DNA of 64,000 nucleotides. Source: Amoebidium appalachense (taxonomy: Eukaryota; Ichthyosporea). Made by a program: the position numbers and the translations under genes. The notes beneath the pieces were generated by a model that worked only from the letters and a program-made list of their open reading frames with translations, was not told the DNA's origin and did not search any database. The stretch spans positions 8,804,001 through 8,868,000 of the forward strand of contig CAVNZM010000013.1 of the NCBI GenBank assembly GCA_963693365.1. Direction: 5' to 3'. Positions within the stretch are counted from its first letter, which is position 1. Each line of letters begins with the position of its first letter. Below, piece after piece: positions 1 through 55,037 of this stretch.

Positions 1-41
1 CAATCATGGACATGTATGTTCTGACTCCGTACCTGCTGCAG

Positions 42-821
42 GCATGTGCGGGGACGGTGGCAACGATTGCGGTGCACTGCGTGCGGCACACGTAGGGATT
101 GCGCTTTCGGAGGCCGAGGCATCGATTGTGTCGCCGTTCTCGTCCAAGGCCCACTCGATCCAGTCGTGCGTGACGCTGGTCAGCGAGGGGCGTGCAGCAC
201 TGGCCACGTCGTTCTCGTCGTACAAGTTCCTGATCATGTACGGGGAGATCTTGACGTTTATGTCGTTCATCTCGGCCTACTTCATGGTGCAGTTCTGGTG
301 GTGGGCCTGGGTCTTCATCGACGCCTTCATTGTCATCCCCGTGTCCTACGCCCTGTCTCTGTCCCGCCCCAGAGACACCCTGGCCCGCTACCGCCCCACT
401 GCCCGCCTGCTGGGTGCACAGACCGTGGTGTCTGTCTGCGCCATGACCTTCTTCAATGCCCTCTTCCAGGTGGATACAAACCCCCCCCCCCCCCCCTCCC
501 CCCCCCCCCAAACCCACCACCACCACCATCACTTCTTCGCAATACTAATTTAGTTACACAACCTCACTCTTCATCCCCCTCCTCCCCCCCACAACACACA
601 CACATTACCACCCCCTATCTATTGGAACCAAGTACATTAAAGCACTACCTATTCACAAAAACGATGTTTGATTTCTTTTCACCTTCTCAATCCAAGCACC
701 CTCTTTATTGTGTCAAGTCACACTTGCAAATTGATGTCTTGCATCTATCCATACCACCAACATCGAATTTGCTCTGGCCTGCACCAGATTTGCCGGCTTC
801 GAACCTGTTCCATCCCACCCA

Positions 822-891
<70 letters not shown>

Positions 892-1170
892 TTCCCTCCC
901 CGTCGTCTTCCACCCCAAGCAAACCATTACTTTGGCGTCTCCCCCCCCCCCCCCCCCCCCCCCTCCCCGAGGATACTAAAGATATGGCGCGTGCCGTATG
1001 GCCAGGCCGGCACACACCACCATGATGCAATATTGCGCTGGCCAACTAATCCTCCTTCCTTTCCCGAACACTACATATGCACTTTCCTTCCAAACAAATC
1101 GGTGTCCCTCGCACCGTCCTCGCCCCCCCCCCCCCCCCCTCCCCCCCCCCCCCCCCCCCTCTCCCCCCCC

Positions 1171-1243
<73 letters not shown>

Positions 1244-1830
1244 CCCTTTCCCCCCCCCCCCCCCAAAAAAAAAAAAAAAAAAAAAAAAAGTTCATAGCGA
1301 TTGCGATGCTGTTTGGTCAGCCGTGGTTCCTGTGCCGGGAGTTTGACGGCAACCGTGTGGACACGTCCAAGTGGTGGACCATGGCCGATAACTACGAGGC
1401 CGAGGTCACAGCCATTATGACCATCTTCCAGATGATTGCCGTGCCCTTTGCCCTCAACTTTGGCGCAAAGTTCCGCCGGGCCTGGTACACAAACTACTTC
1501 TTTGTGTTCCTGTTCACCGTCTACTTTGTCATGATGTCCGTGGTCACCCTGGCGCCCCCCAATGCCCTGGGCTGCTGGTTCCACATCAACTGTGGCGAGG
1601 CCGCCACGCTGGCCAGCCTGGGCTACAACCCCGGGGCAGCCTGGAACATCCGCACATACTACCACCCCGACCACCACAACGTCATGCCCTCGTCCTTCCG
1701 CCTGTCCCTCTACCTGCTGTGCCTCGTCAACACGGCCGTCGTGTGGACCTTTGAGTACGTCGTCATTCTGGGCCCCGTCCGCACATACCTGCGCAAACGC
1801 CGCGGCCCCACCCATTCCATAGTTCTGTGA
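42..1830 (+). CDS. P5B-type cation/polyamine-transporting ATPase (ATP13A-like), C-terminal part
   Basis: Two exons, 42-469 and 1291-1830, join in phase 0 and end at TGA 1828-1830; the 5' part lies outside the window. The first exon opens after a CAG acceptor (39-41) and its first two bases complete a glycine codon. It carries the P-type ATPase hinge motif MCGDGGNDCGAL followed by SEAEASIVSPF, the pattern typical of P5B pumps (ATP13A2/Ypk9 group). After it come six hydrophobic segments, expected for M5-M10: M5 and M6 in the first exon, M7 across the junction, M8-M10 in the second. The motifs NYE and FRRAWYTN in the second exon also fit ATP13A2. Family members sit in late endosomal/lysosomal membranes and export polyamines or cations with ATP hydrolysis; this function is inferred by family. 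The phosphorylation and actuator domains are upstream of the window. The exact subfamily (ATP13A2 versus 3/4/5) cannot be settled here. Confidence 0.93.
470..1290 (+). repeat. Intron made largely of poly-C, (CA)n and poly-A tracts
   Basis: The last intron of the P5B ATPase gene begins GTGGAT and ends with a run of about 25 A directly followed by G at 1290. It contains C-runs near 482-509, 823-890, 942-963 and 1122-1170, then a (CA)n tract at about 1174-1241. No coding exon is visible inside. Confidence 0.9.
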
Positions 1831-3478
1831 CAGCCCCACCCCCACAACACGTGTGCGTAGATATTAGCCTCTGTGTGATCGTGATGACATGTAGGTGTGC
1901 TTGTCATTCCCATGCACCAGGAGATATTACCTTAATTGTATAGTCCACGTAAGCACACAATAAGGGGTGATGATAAGTATAAAACACGAATTTCTCGGAA
2001 GATATGAGTTGCTTAGAAATAGGTCAGTGATGCTTGGATATAATAAACCACTTATGTATGCATGGCCGCCGGGAAAACGGGCAGGCTATCCATGGTCAAA
2101 TGGTTATGTAGGTTGGCCAGGCAGAGAATCTTGGCTACGTTACCAGATTAACATTGATGCAGTTGTCATGAATGTGCACTTTTCCTGTAAATGTACTTGT
2201 AGCTGCTGGAAAATAAATGGAAGCACCTGATACAATCCCGTGGCAACATTTATCTCTTGTATAGATTTTCTAAGTTTGCAAGCTGTGGTGCACGTAGGCC
2301 CGGGAGATTCGAATTCAGTACCGTCACAATCTGTAGAACTATCAAATGCAAACATACATGGTACTTAGCCTACTTGGCAAACGCACTTCTGTATGCACTA
2401 CGCACGCCGGTATACATAGCACTCACCATTCAGTGGTGCTCGTCACTTGATGATTTGCACACACCCTGGCCTCCCTGGCCAACAGTTTGCGGCACGCCGC
2501 TGTGTTAGTTCACACGGCCTGCATGCTGATCATGAGCTGGGCAGCGCCCGCGGCCCATGGCCAGGATTTGATCGGAATACCCGCCGGCAATGCACCAGTA
2601 AAGTGAGTTATGAAAATGACAAAACTTTGCCAGGATACTTTCCTTGTGCATCTGGCTATGCTGACATGGTACCGAAGTTTCCAGAGGGGTTGAATGGAAA
2701 AGCAACGCATGTGTTTAGACACTAAGCTATACAAGCACAAAGGGTAGAAATAATGGCTTCTCGGATTACCAAGTCACATACATCGGGCAAGCGCTGCACG
2801 AAACGGTCGTTCTACGCGCGCCGTGGCCCTGATCATATTTTAAACATTTAACTGTCACGCGTCTATCTTGGATTTGTCCGTTGCATGCGGATGCATAGCC
2901 TTGTACCCATTGGCTAGGAACGAACCAACTTTAACGACCTTGCCAGGCTTAAGCTTGCACCTTCACCATCTTATGATGTTCCAACAATCGTGTTGCAAGT
3001 GTATAAGCTTGAGCAGCCGTGACAGTGCAGCGTATATAACGTGAATGATATATTCAAGCGCACTAAATGTATGCATATGTGGCAGTGACACGCTAACGTC
3101 ACCTAAGTTCACTGCTGCAGTCTCAGTGTAGTAGTCATACACATGGACGGGCCACCAGGGATCCCACTGGAATGACATCTGTAGGCACACCCTCCTGACC
3201 TCTTCTGAGCACACACCTTCCTTTCACTGTGTCTCTGTCATTGTAGTTAGTCACCACACACCCCACTAGCTAATAATAGGGATAAAAAGTTCATAAGCAA
3301 TACAGCTAGAGGGCAGCTAGAACAGCCCAGACCCAGCAGTTGCCAGGCCTTTTTTGACCCGCACAGTGGCAGAGCACCCAAACAGGCGTCTACTCTCGGT
3401 ACTAGCTTAGGGCGTCGGTGGGTGGAGGCCGCGAGTATGTAAACACGGCCAGTCTAGTGGGTGGCCGCGTACCGTAAC
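1831..3478. other. Intergenic region without a supported gene
   Basis: Between the ATPase stop and the RhoGAP start there is mixed-composition sequence with only short chance reading frames. AATAAA at 2042-2047 and another near 2211-2216 are candidate polyadenylation signals for the upstream gene. The last few hundred bases before 3479 should hold the promoter of the RhoGAP gene, but I see no clear TATA or CCAAT element. Confidence 0.6.
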
Positions 3479-13647
<10,169 letters not shown>

Positions 13648-14633
13648 CACGTGCACCTGCGCACCACACATGTGCATACGTGCGCCTGCGCACTACGAAC
13701 GTGGGTGTGTGCACGTGGCCAGGCACCTTGGTGTGTGCATACGTGCACAAATGCACACCGGACACGTTTGTGCACACGTGCCCACCATGCACGTGGGTGG
13801 GGGCACACACACATGGCCTCTCAACAGCATCATGCACACAGATCGGGTGTGCCTGTGTATGGACACACGTGTGCAAATGGGACACCTAGTCACTTTCCCA
13901 GTACCATCCCGCGTACCGTGCCTTCACGTGATTGTGTGCACGACCACGTGTTTGGGTGCTGGCCCACATGCATGCCCATGCACACACCAGGCAGTAGTGA
14001 AATGAATGCACAATGCAAATGAACCAATCAACACGGCCATTTACTTTTAGTTCTTTTAAATATTCTTTTATTGAACTGCATTCTTGAGTGCGGTAATAAA
14101 TCGTCCAATAGCATAGCGTATTCGAAACAGAGTCAAAAACCAGTTGAATAGAAGAACCAAGAATGCAGCACACAGCATTAGGTGGCTGCATGTGACTGCC
14201 CCATGCAAGCCACTGGCCCAAACCCTGTACGTAAGACAATTGACTAGTCCATAGGAGGGGTGCACATAGTGTACCCTAACATCCTAACACACATTCAAAT
14301 TTCGTGCAAGAATAAATAAATCTGGCCCGCTGGGTGCCATCTATTCATGCTGCTACTGCTGGGCGGTGCAGCCAAAACTAAATTTAATACTTGGCCATTC
14401 GTGCATGCATTCATTCTTATGATCAGTGTGTGGGCTCTGGATCCACCCCCCACACCCACCTATGAACACAGAGACAGTGTGAGCACATCTAGTGTCAGCC
14501 ACCATTATCAAAGGCACATCTCGACTCCATCTACGGCCCATATTGTATCCCTCCATCCGAGCCCAATATGATCCCACAGTCTATCCAACACCCCTGCTAT
14601 CTCAAACTCTAAAACCCACACGACATGTTGGTG
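13648..14633. terminator. Convergent 3' region between the RhoGAP and HAUS4 genes
   Basis: Two genes end tail to tail across 986 bases with no other gene visible. AATAAA at 14095-14100 and in GAATAAATAAAT near 14308 are candidate polyadenylation signals for the plus-strand RhoGAP gene. TTTATT near 14067-14072, the same hexamer on the minus strand, is a candidate for HAUS4. If these are used, the two 3' UTRs overlap by a few dozen bases. Confidence 0.5.
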
Positions 14634-21887
<7,254 letters not shown>

Positions 21888-22049
21888 AGTTGGGCCACGG
21901 CACAGACGCAACAGGTCGCCTTCTCAGCGCGGATCCGGAGGGGACAAGTTCGCAGCCGGAGCTCAGGAGGCCCATCACACTATTGCATATGCATGCTCGT
22001 GACTGGTAGTCTAGGATAGAGAGGGTCACAGCTGGGGGAAACTAAAACC

Positions 22050-22125
22050 CAGTGGCCAATCAGCTTCACGTTAGCAAAAATGGCGGGAAGATTGAACCAA
22101 TCAGGTTTGCGCTGTGACGTAATAC
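22050..22125 (-). promoter_or_regulatory. Candidate HAUS4 promoter: two CCAAT boxes, E2F-like site, CRE-like site
   Basis: About 170-230 bases upstream of the HAUS4 start codon, CCAATCA occurs at 22056-22062 and 22097-22103 (TGATTGG on the gene strand). TTCCCGCC, an E2F-type sequence, lies on the minus strand at 22083-22090. TGACGTAA at 22115-22122 resembles a CRE. CCAAT plus E2F/CDE elements are common in mitotic gene promoters, which suits an augmin subunit. Assignment rests on motifs and position only. Confidence 0.5.
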
Positions 22126-22771
22126 GTAGCCTGCCAGCCGACGAACTGACCAGCAGGTGGCACTGCTGGGGTGGGAAAGCAGAGCTCTCATGATCGCGAG
22201 AAGACCTGCTGGGGGGCTGGCTGTGCGCTGGGCCCAGGTGGGTGTGCAGTAGCTGTGCGCGCCCTGGTGGGCGGTGTGTGGGGGCACGTGACAGGCCAGG
22301 CACAAGCACCCTGTGTGCTCTCCTTCAGGCACGGCATATGTCTGAAGGTTGTCAATTCTTGTTGGGCAAGAGTGCGGCCTTTGGGTTGTTGCTCATGTTC
22401 TCGAAAGTTTCTCGAAGCTCGTCTGCATCTTCCGCTTGCCCATAAACTAGTAAAAAATATATAGGGCCCATCAAGCAGCAGGTCACAGCAAACCACACCG
22501 ACGGGCATTCAGGTTAATTTGTGTGATGCGCTCGTGCCCAGCCTGGCCCTCCAAACAGGGTTATTGTACACTCTCTGGAATTACCAACTATTCAACTTTA
22601 AGCTTGTTACAATCTGCAGAAAGCATGGAAGCCCTCCCTCCCCCCCCCCTCAAGAAAGAAAAAAAAAAAAAAAAAAAAGAAAAAGAAAAAGAAAAAGAAA
22701 CAATTACCCTACTTCTTGTCGTCACAAGGGTTCTCGAAGACTACATTCTGATAGCCCTTAACCTTCCACGG

Positions 22772-24887
<2,116 letters not shown>

Positions 24888-25484
24888 AGTGTTCCGGCCC
24901 CGGCCACACAGGCTCAGCCTTGGCTGCAGCAGCTTGCTGGGGTCTGGGCTGTTTGGCTCAGTGTGTGCAGGTGAGACCTGGCAGAGGCCAGCAGGTTGAA
25001 GGTGCTGTGCGTGTTGCAGCAAGGTACAGACGGCGTGCCTGGTGCGTGCTTAATGGCGCACTATGAGTCCAAGTGTTGAGCTCCTGTGAGCCCTAGGGCC
25101 TGGTTCCCCTCTATGCCACGTGCACACTTAAATGTCTCACTCCAAAAGGCTAGTATACAACGGACACTTCATACCGCTCGCTCGGTTACAACTTGTGACC
25201 GTGCCAACTCAGTGCTTGGAGAGCCCGGCAGCTCCATGCCAATTGCATGCAAGGCCCAAGGCCGCTTGAAGTTGTTTCAAGTTGCTGGCTCACTTAGACT
25301 TGTCCACAGTGACGTCAGACTAAGAGACATCCCATTGGCTGTGCGCGCACCAACGTCAGGGTCTGAAAGTACTACAGCTACTTGTAATACTATAAAACTC
25401 TTTTTAGTATTTTGATTTCAAGCCTAGTTCTATTGGTGGTTATGTAGCCTGTGGCTGCACGTTGCCTTCATCAACGGATCAATA

Positions 25485-26350
25485 AATCAGGAGTCATGGG
25501 GCGAGTGGCCGAGCGAGACCGAAGTTATTTCGGCGAGCCGTCGGTTATTTCGGCGAGCCGATAGGCGAGCCAAAATAATCGACAAGGCGAGCCGAAATAA
25601 CGAGGTCGAGCGAGGACACGAGCCGACATGATCCGGTTACGATATGACCCATAAAGATTTAGCATTCACTTTATTGATACATTATGCAAACTTTAACTCG
25701 GTTATTTGATTCATATATCATTACATTCACATTTCAGGCTCATTTTCCTTTGATTGGCTAGCAGCGCACTCACCCATTAACCCGGTTATTCGATTCCTCT
25801 AACCCAATAGAAATGTCCATAGCCTGGTTATTTCGGTGAGTGCGCTCTAGGCCAATCACGGCAAGACTAACTGAAGTTAAAGGTCGTGTCGTCATCCAGG
25901 GTTAGGGTTTAGGGTTTAGGGTTTGTAATCAGGAGTCATGGGGCGAGTGGCCGAGCGAGACCGAAGTTATTTCGGCGAGCCGTCGGTTATTTTGGCGAGC
26001 CGATAGGCGAGCCAAAATAATCGTCAAGGCGAGCCGAAATAACGAGGTCGAGCGAGGACACGAGCCGACATGATCCGGTTACGATATGACCCATAAAGAT
26101 TTAGCATTCACTTTATTGATACATTATGCAAACTTTAACTCGGTTATTTGATTCATACATCATTACATTCACATTTCAGGCTCATTTTCCTAGTGATCGC
26201 TTTGATTGGCTAGCAGCGCACTCACCCATTAACCCGGTTATTCGATTCCTCTAACCCAATAGAAATGTCCATAGCCTGGTTATTTCGGTGAGTGCGCTCT
26301 AGGCCAATCACGGCAAGACTAACTGAAGTTAAAGGTCGTGTCGTCATCCA
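25485..26350 (+). repeat. Tandem direct duplication of a ~0.42-kb element (period 442 bp)
   Basis: Copy 1 (25485 to about 25898) and copy 2 (25927 to about 26350) start AATCAGGAGTCATGGGGCGA and end GTCGTGTCGTCATCC. They differ by a few substitutions and a 10-bp insertion in copy 2 (AGTGATCGCT type, near 26191). Each copy holds near-palindromic GTTATTTCGGCGAGCC / GGCGAGCCGAAATAAC segments and two CCAAT-type sequences. The pair lies 300-1170 bases upstream of the DsrE-like gene. It could be a non-autonomous element or a duplicated regulatory region. Confidence 0.9.
25898..25924 (+). repeat. Interstitial telomere-like repeat between the two duplicate copies
   Basis: AGGGTTAGGGTTTAGGGTTT followed by AGGGTTT, a mix of TTAGGG and TTTAGGG units, fills exactly the gap between the copies. 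Short TTAGGG pairs also occur at about 34851-34858 and 60167-60180. Confidence 0.85.
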
Positions 26351-26656
26351 ATCAGATCACACCCCGACGCTCGGAATATCGTAACCCGAGTCAAAAGAAG
26401 AATTTTTTTTTTTTTTTTTGACCCCCTACATTCTTTTTGTGATAAACGATTCCTGTATACGTATGTAATTTTACTCCGCTAGAAGTTACACACCCCAAAT
26501 GGAACTTTTTTTTTTTTTTTTTTTTTTTTTGCTTTGGCCCGTCAGGCTGCCCATCAAAAAATCTTCCCGCACACACAGCTGCAGTTTGGTAGTGTTCTGA
26601 CAAGGCGAGTCTACTAAGAGTGCACTTTCAGGCTTACTAAAGTTTAACAAGAGAAA

Positions 26657-27025
26657 ATGTCTTACGACCAGCAAACATCGACATACGGTCGTCCCGCTCG
26701 CGTAGTTTTCCATGTTAGCCAAAGCGAACACGTGCCCATGGCTCTCAACATCATGAACAACCTAAAGAATGCGACGAACGATGCAGAAATCTACCTGGTC
26801 GCAAACGGCACCGCCGTGCAGGTGTTTACACAGCAAGCGACCGAGTATGCGCGGGAGATAGAGGCTATGGCGGCTGGCGGAATGGAGTTCCTGCTCTGTG
26901 AAAACAGCCTAAGGGGGCAGAACATTGCAAAGGAGTTTCTTCTGCCGAGGGTTGGGGTGGTGCCCTCTGCGGTGGTTTCCTTGGTCGAGTTTCAGCAGAG
27001 CGGTGCAGCATACATCAAGGTGTGA
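26657..27025 (+). CDS. DsrE/DsrF-like family protein, intronless
   Basis: A single uninterrupted frame of 122 residues ends at TGA 27023-27025. It shows the small alpha/beta DsrE fold pattern: VVFHVSQSEHVPMALNIMNN at the start, then AEIYLVANGTAVQVF, a middle helix, the family's cysteine motif FLLCENSLRGQNI, and the end VVPSAVVSLVEFQQSGAAYI. The length and motifs match stand-alone bacterial DsrE/YchN-like proteins (COG1416 type). Characterised relatives bind or relay sulfane sulfur on the conserved cysteine; the substrate here is unknown. No targeting peptide is evident. It is the only intronless gene in a locus where every other gene is cut into small exons, which fits acquisition from bacteria or retroposition. 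Poly-T/poly-A runs (26402-26419, 26508-26530) lie upstream. Confidence 0.9.
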   Translation: MSYDQQTSTYGRPARVVFHVSQSEHVPMALNIMNNLKNATNDAEIYLVANGTAVQVFTQQATEYAREIEAMAAGGMEFLLCENSLRGQNIAKEFLLPRVGVVPSAVVSLVEFQQSGAAYIKV

Positions 27026-27767
27026 GAGGTTTTCGAATCTTGTTTGTGTGCTAGTGTTCGAGTAGGATTTTTTACCTCGACACACAACAAGATGCTCAAA
27101 GGGTCAGACATGGTAGTTGAGATTAGTTGGGGTCAGAAATCACTGTGCAACAATGTTAGGAAAAGAGAAATTGTTAACACTATTTATCAATAAGTAGAAT
27201 GGAAACTTTCTAATTACTTGGAGAGCTAGGCCCAGGCAGAGGAAGGTTTTTTCTTTGCTTGGGGGTTAAGGGGGGGGTTGGGGAGGGGGGGAGGGGGGGG
27301 AATGCATATGACCAGGGACCTCACTGGGCAAAGGCATGGGAAAGTGTGGGAAATAGAGAATAGATATATGGGTCAGATCAGCCAACAAACTAGACACCTA
27401 AAGTGCTCATACCGGCATATTCGTGACTTTTCTACCTCATATGCATTCTTTAAATATGCTGGTAGTAGACTGAATATGCTTGTGTTCTTTCTTATAAACA
27501 TATCCTATAAATGTGTTGATATAGTAGTGTATAGTTATGCTATCCTGACTGAGCTCTTTCCTCAATTATCTTATATATAATCTATAAAGATGTTGGTATA
27601 GAGTTAATCATGTTCTGATTATTTACTCTTTCAGATCGTGAACTGTTTTTATATTTAGGTTACCAACCTGAGCTTACAGTATCTTGTTGGAGTAAAGGCG
27701 GTCTTACATTTATAATTTCGATGCTCACGATTGCTAGGCAAGTCCGTGAGTATGACTTTGAGATAAC

Positions 27768-27807
<40 letters not shown>

Positions 27808-28524
27808 CCCCTCCCCCCTCCCACCACCACCTCCACCACCCGCAAACACACATGCACACACACACATATATATATATATCTTCACCGTTCCACCCCGTCT
27901 TTGGCTTCTCACTGTCTCTTCCTTACTTTCTCTTTTCCTTCCGACATTGACTTGTTCTCCTGTTCGTTTTCTTTCATTTTGTTGCGCTTTGCTCCGCTAC
28001 TCGGGACGTGTGTGTGTGTGTGTGTGTGTGTGTCATGGATGAATATCATGAATTACGGACAAGTGGTGTACTCACGAAGCCAATGACATTAAACGTCAGA
28101 CAGTTTATTCTGAGTCCTGTTGCACAGCAACGGGTTGGCTCATTTTTATCGAACAAGGTGCTTGCCCACCAATATCTTGCATGGCCGTGATACTAAATCT
28201 AACATGGGGATGGCGCTATGTGGCCAGTGTGGGCATGTCCCAGTGTGGCATGCTTGGTTACCTTTGGCACCCTGTATGTCCCAGTGTGGCATGCTTGTTA
28301 CCTTTGTGGCACCCTGTATGTCCCAGTGTGGCATGCCTGGTTACCTTTGGCACCCTGTATACTTTCCAGATTCAGTATACTGTCATGATCATACAATAGT
28401 TCAGGTGTGTTTCTTCTTTCTAAGTCCGAAGGTCATGGTGTTCATTCACGGATACTTCAGATAGGCAGTCAATGTTTCATTAGTCATGCATGAGTAAAAC
28501 ATGGCCATACGGCCAGCACATTCG
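27026..28524. other. Intergenic region between convergent DsrE-like and CARMIL genes
   Basis: No gene is supported. The stretch 27030-27720 is AT-rich. A C-run lies at 27769-27804. TTTATT at 28104-28109 (AATAAA on the minus strand) is a candidate polyadenylation signal for CARMIL. A 41-43-bp unit containing GTCCCAGTGTGGCATGC is repeated three times at about 28225-28364. Confidence 0.6.
28225..28364 (+). repeat. Three-copy ~42-bp tandem repeat
   Basis: Each unit runs from GTCCCAGTGTGGCATGC through TTACCTTTGGCACCCTGTAT with small indels. It lies just downstream of the CARMIL stop codon on that gene's strand and may be inside its 3' UTR. Confidence 0.88.
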
Positions 28525-46204
<17,680 letters not shown>

Positions 46205-46994
46205 GCTGCCTGCACCGTGCCTGTTACTGCAGTGCACACACAGCTAGCCTTCTTTGCTGCTTGCACTGGACTCAAGATCCAGCGGGTGGTGCTAGAGCTT
46301 TGCACTTGACCCAAGATCCAATGTTGGGTGCTAGAGGTTTAGAAGCAAGGAGGTTTAGAAGTAAGAGAGTGCTGTACCACTGAAGGGTAGGACTAGTAGT
46401 GGATTGTGTAATTATCAGTCACTGATACGAACAAGTGTCCATGTCGTGTATTTAAATAGCAATGGCTAGAGCTTGCACGAAGGTGGGTGTGTCAATATTT
46501 TCAGCTGAATATGAAACCATCGTATTGGTGCTGTTGCTTGCTTGTGAAGGTGCTTAAACGGGCTGCCCAGGGCGCTAACCTCTGAAACCAAAGTCACCGG
46601 ATTCGGTGTTAGGTGGGTTGTAAGACACAAGCGTAGGGATCTCACAGAAAACTATTCCAGTCTACAAAACACGGTAAAAGCCCAGGTGCGTTCCAACAAA
46701 CTCAAATCGTTGCTCTCTTGCCCCCAACAGGCATCACAGTTATCACTTTTACCCCTCGACTCCACTTTCCACCTTTAATTACCCAGGTTTCCCTCCTGTA
46801 ATAGCCCCCCCCCCCCCCCCCCCCCCCCCCTCCTCTTCTCTCCCTCCCCTCCCCCCCCCCCCCTTCCCCTCCCCTGCCCCACCGTCCCTTCTCCCAAACC
46901 CTCTTCAACCCCATTCATCGTCCCCCTCCTCCCTTCCCCCAACAATCTCTCTCTTCCACCTCCCTCTTTCTTAACCTCTCTCTCCCTCCCCCCT

Positions 46995-47038
<44 letters not shown>

Positions 47039-48288
47039 CCTTTATCCCCTGCCGGCTCCTCCCTTTCTTCGCTCGTACCTCTTTCACCTTCTCCCTCCCC
47101 CGGTATTGCCGAACAAGCTTACACATACCTATTGGATCCAGGAAAACATGTAAAAACCAAAAGCTCCCCCCGTGTGCTGCCTATCGCCTTATCTTGTGCA
47201 CTGCCTTTTTTCTTCACGGTATGTCAGCGTGCCAGCCAACTCTGCAACTGAACCACTGACTCAACCGCACTATCGTCGCTTAGCGAGGACACAGATTCCG
47301 CCCAGCGCCGCGGCCCAGCCGTTGCCGTGGTGCTCTTACGACCAATCAGTAAAATCTTCAGCCTTAGCCTATTTAGGAAGGTGTTTTTTCTTTTTGCTCC
47401 GGGCAGCCCAGCGTAGAACCACAACCCTCTGAACACAGTAGAGCCCATGGCAGATATGTAAATAATTTGCTCGAAAAAAACCTTTCGTCTCTTGCCTATG
47501 CACTTTGTAAACAAGACCACAAAGCACATGCTCACCTGTAAGTTGCCAACTGTGCATGTGTACGTGAGCCAGTGCCCACATTATAACGAGGAAAAGTGCC
47601 CACATTATAACGAGGAAATGGACCAGTCATATATTATAAAATAAACCAGTCATCATGGCACAAGTAAGGTTATCTGATATAAGACTATCAGTACACTCTA
47701 TATTGGAGGGTTTTCGTATATTATAGAATTTTACATCCATATAAACATAATCTTAACCCTTACTCTTATTGGTCCACTCTGCACCACCTGTAACGGCCAG
47801 CGCAAGTCGGCGCAACTCGCACGCAAAACTGGCGCCGGAGGCAGACCGTCGTCGGAGAGGCAACACAACGTTGACACTTTTTGGAGTGATGGTTGCGTGG
47901 ATTCTAAGTGACCAATACATAATTCGTGCACAGTTATAGTGTACAGAACTCAAGCGCATTGAACTGTCACGTTTTTAAGCAATTTATATTGCGGTGGCAG
48001 TCTTGTTTTGACTTAGCACCCGTTGAACCAGCACCAAGTGCCTTATTTTTACGTGCGTGTCCCAGACTGAAAGAATCAGCAGTGGTGCGCTGATAGAAGA
48101 CTTGGCGGGCTTAGAGGCGCAGCTCATGAGTGTGTTCCTATCATATGCTTCCAGCTGCTATTGCTGTTTGGTGCATGGTTACATAACTTCTTTAGCCCAT
48201 CACTTGGCTTCCTTTTCTTGTTGTTATTCCCACTCTTAGTTCATCTCTTGTTTGTAGGCCTCGGACGCTTTGCCATAAAGTCGCCAAC
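46205..48288. promoter_or_regulatory. Divergent intergenic region between CARMIL (-) and MOB4 (+)
   Basis: The two genes start back to back across 2.1 kb, so both promoters must lie here. I see no convincing core elements. ATTGG/CCAAT-type sequences occur near 47342-47346 and 47768-47772. C-runs lie at 46805-46830 and 47000-47036. AGTGCCCACATTATAACGAG is directly repeated near 47570-47618. Confidence 0.45.
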
Positions 48289-53862
<5,574 letters not shown>

Positions 53863-54903
53863 AATGCATGTACATGTGGGGGCTCGTTGGGTGTAGTGCC
53901 ACATATATGTACGTACGGACACACCCAGGCACACACAACTCATACAACACATGGTTGCAAGTGTTGGCAGAGAAGTAATGCCACATAAGCACGATGAATT
54001 AGATAGGGTTTGGTCCCACAGGGGCATGCAGCACATGTTTGGAGACTAATAGGTGTGTGTTCACTTTAGCAAGACTTAGGGGAGGCACGGCAGCAACTGT
54101 TGAATATACCTCAAAGGAATGAAGTGCTTCACTGCTGGAACCGGTCGTGTTGCTACTTTCTTCGTCCCCTCAATGGTATAGCTGCATGTATTTTGCCCTC
54201 ACTGATAGAGTGACATGCATGGGCCCGATATAATTGTGAAATTAGTAGATATTGAACATGTCATTCACAATCTATGAAAGGGACAGGCGTTGCAATGCAT
54301 ATGTATGCTAGGTCGCTGCTCGCGATCGGCCGCAGCATGCTCGTTGTTACCTGTACGGGCTGGAAAGCTAGCCGAGCCGAATTTCAAATAAATAAATAAA
54401 TGTTACAACTAAACCATCCCACAAGAGAGGTGTCATGAAAGGCCCGGTGTGCTCCCCCCGGGAAGGGGGGGGGGGGGGGGGGGAGGGGGGGGGGTGTAAA
54501 CAAACAGAGTGACACTCTTGCACCCACACGTGTGCAGAGACACTTGTCGACAAAGGCACGCTTTGCACATTTGCCCAGGGCAGACACCTGGGTGTGTGGC
54601 AACTCGGTGTTGAGCAAGCGGCATGACCTACCCACAATACACATTGATTCGTATGTTTTTTTTGGGCACAGCAACCAGTCGCTGTGTCTGCATCCGAGCT
54701 GACAAGCCCGGAGCTACCCACACCACATCATTATGATTACAATCATGCTATCGATAGGACCTAAACGTAAATACTACCATGTCACTTAACAACCTGCAAA
54801 GCCAGCCTGTTAGCATGTGGTTTCATTCAACGGACGGAGAGGTGGAAGGGGTCGGCCATGATCCACTCCTTAGTTGGCCGTGTTGGCAGTCTGATTGTGT
54901 GTC

Positions 54904-54980
<77 letters not shown>

Positions 54981-55001
54981 TGGTGGTTGTGGGGGGAGGA
55001 A

Positions 55002-55037
<36 letters not shown>

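Noticed and set aside
46-1830. One 594-codon plus-strand frame from 46 to 1830
   Set aside because: Its middle third is translated poly-C and (CA)n; only the part after 1291 is in the ATPase frame. The true structure is two exons with different frames before and after the intron.
22355-22452. Minus-strand stretch reading YGQAEDADELRETFENMSNN after TTTTTTACTAG, ending in a stop
   Set aside because: It looks like a last exon but no donor with matching phase was found; it may be 3' UTR of the microprotein gene or chance. Not strong enough to list.
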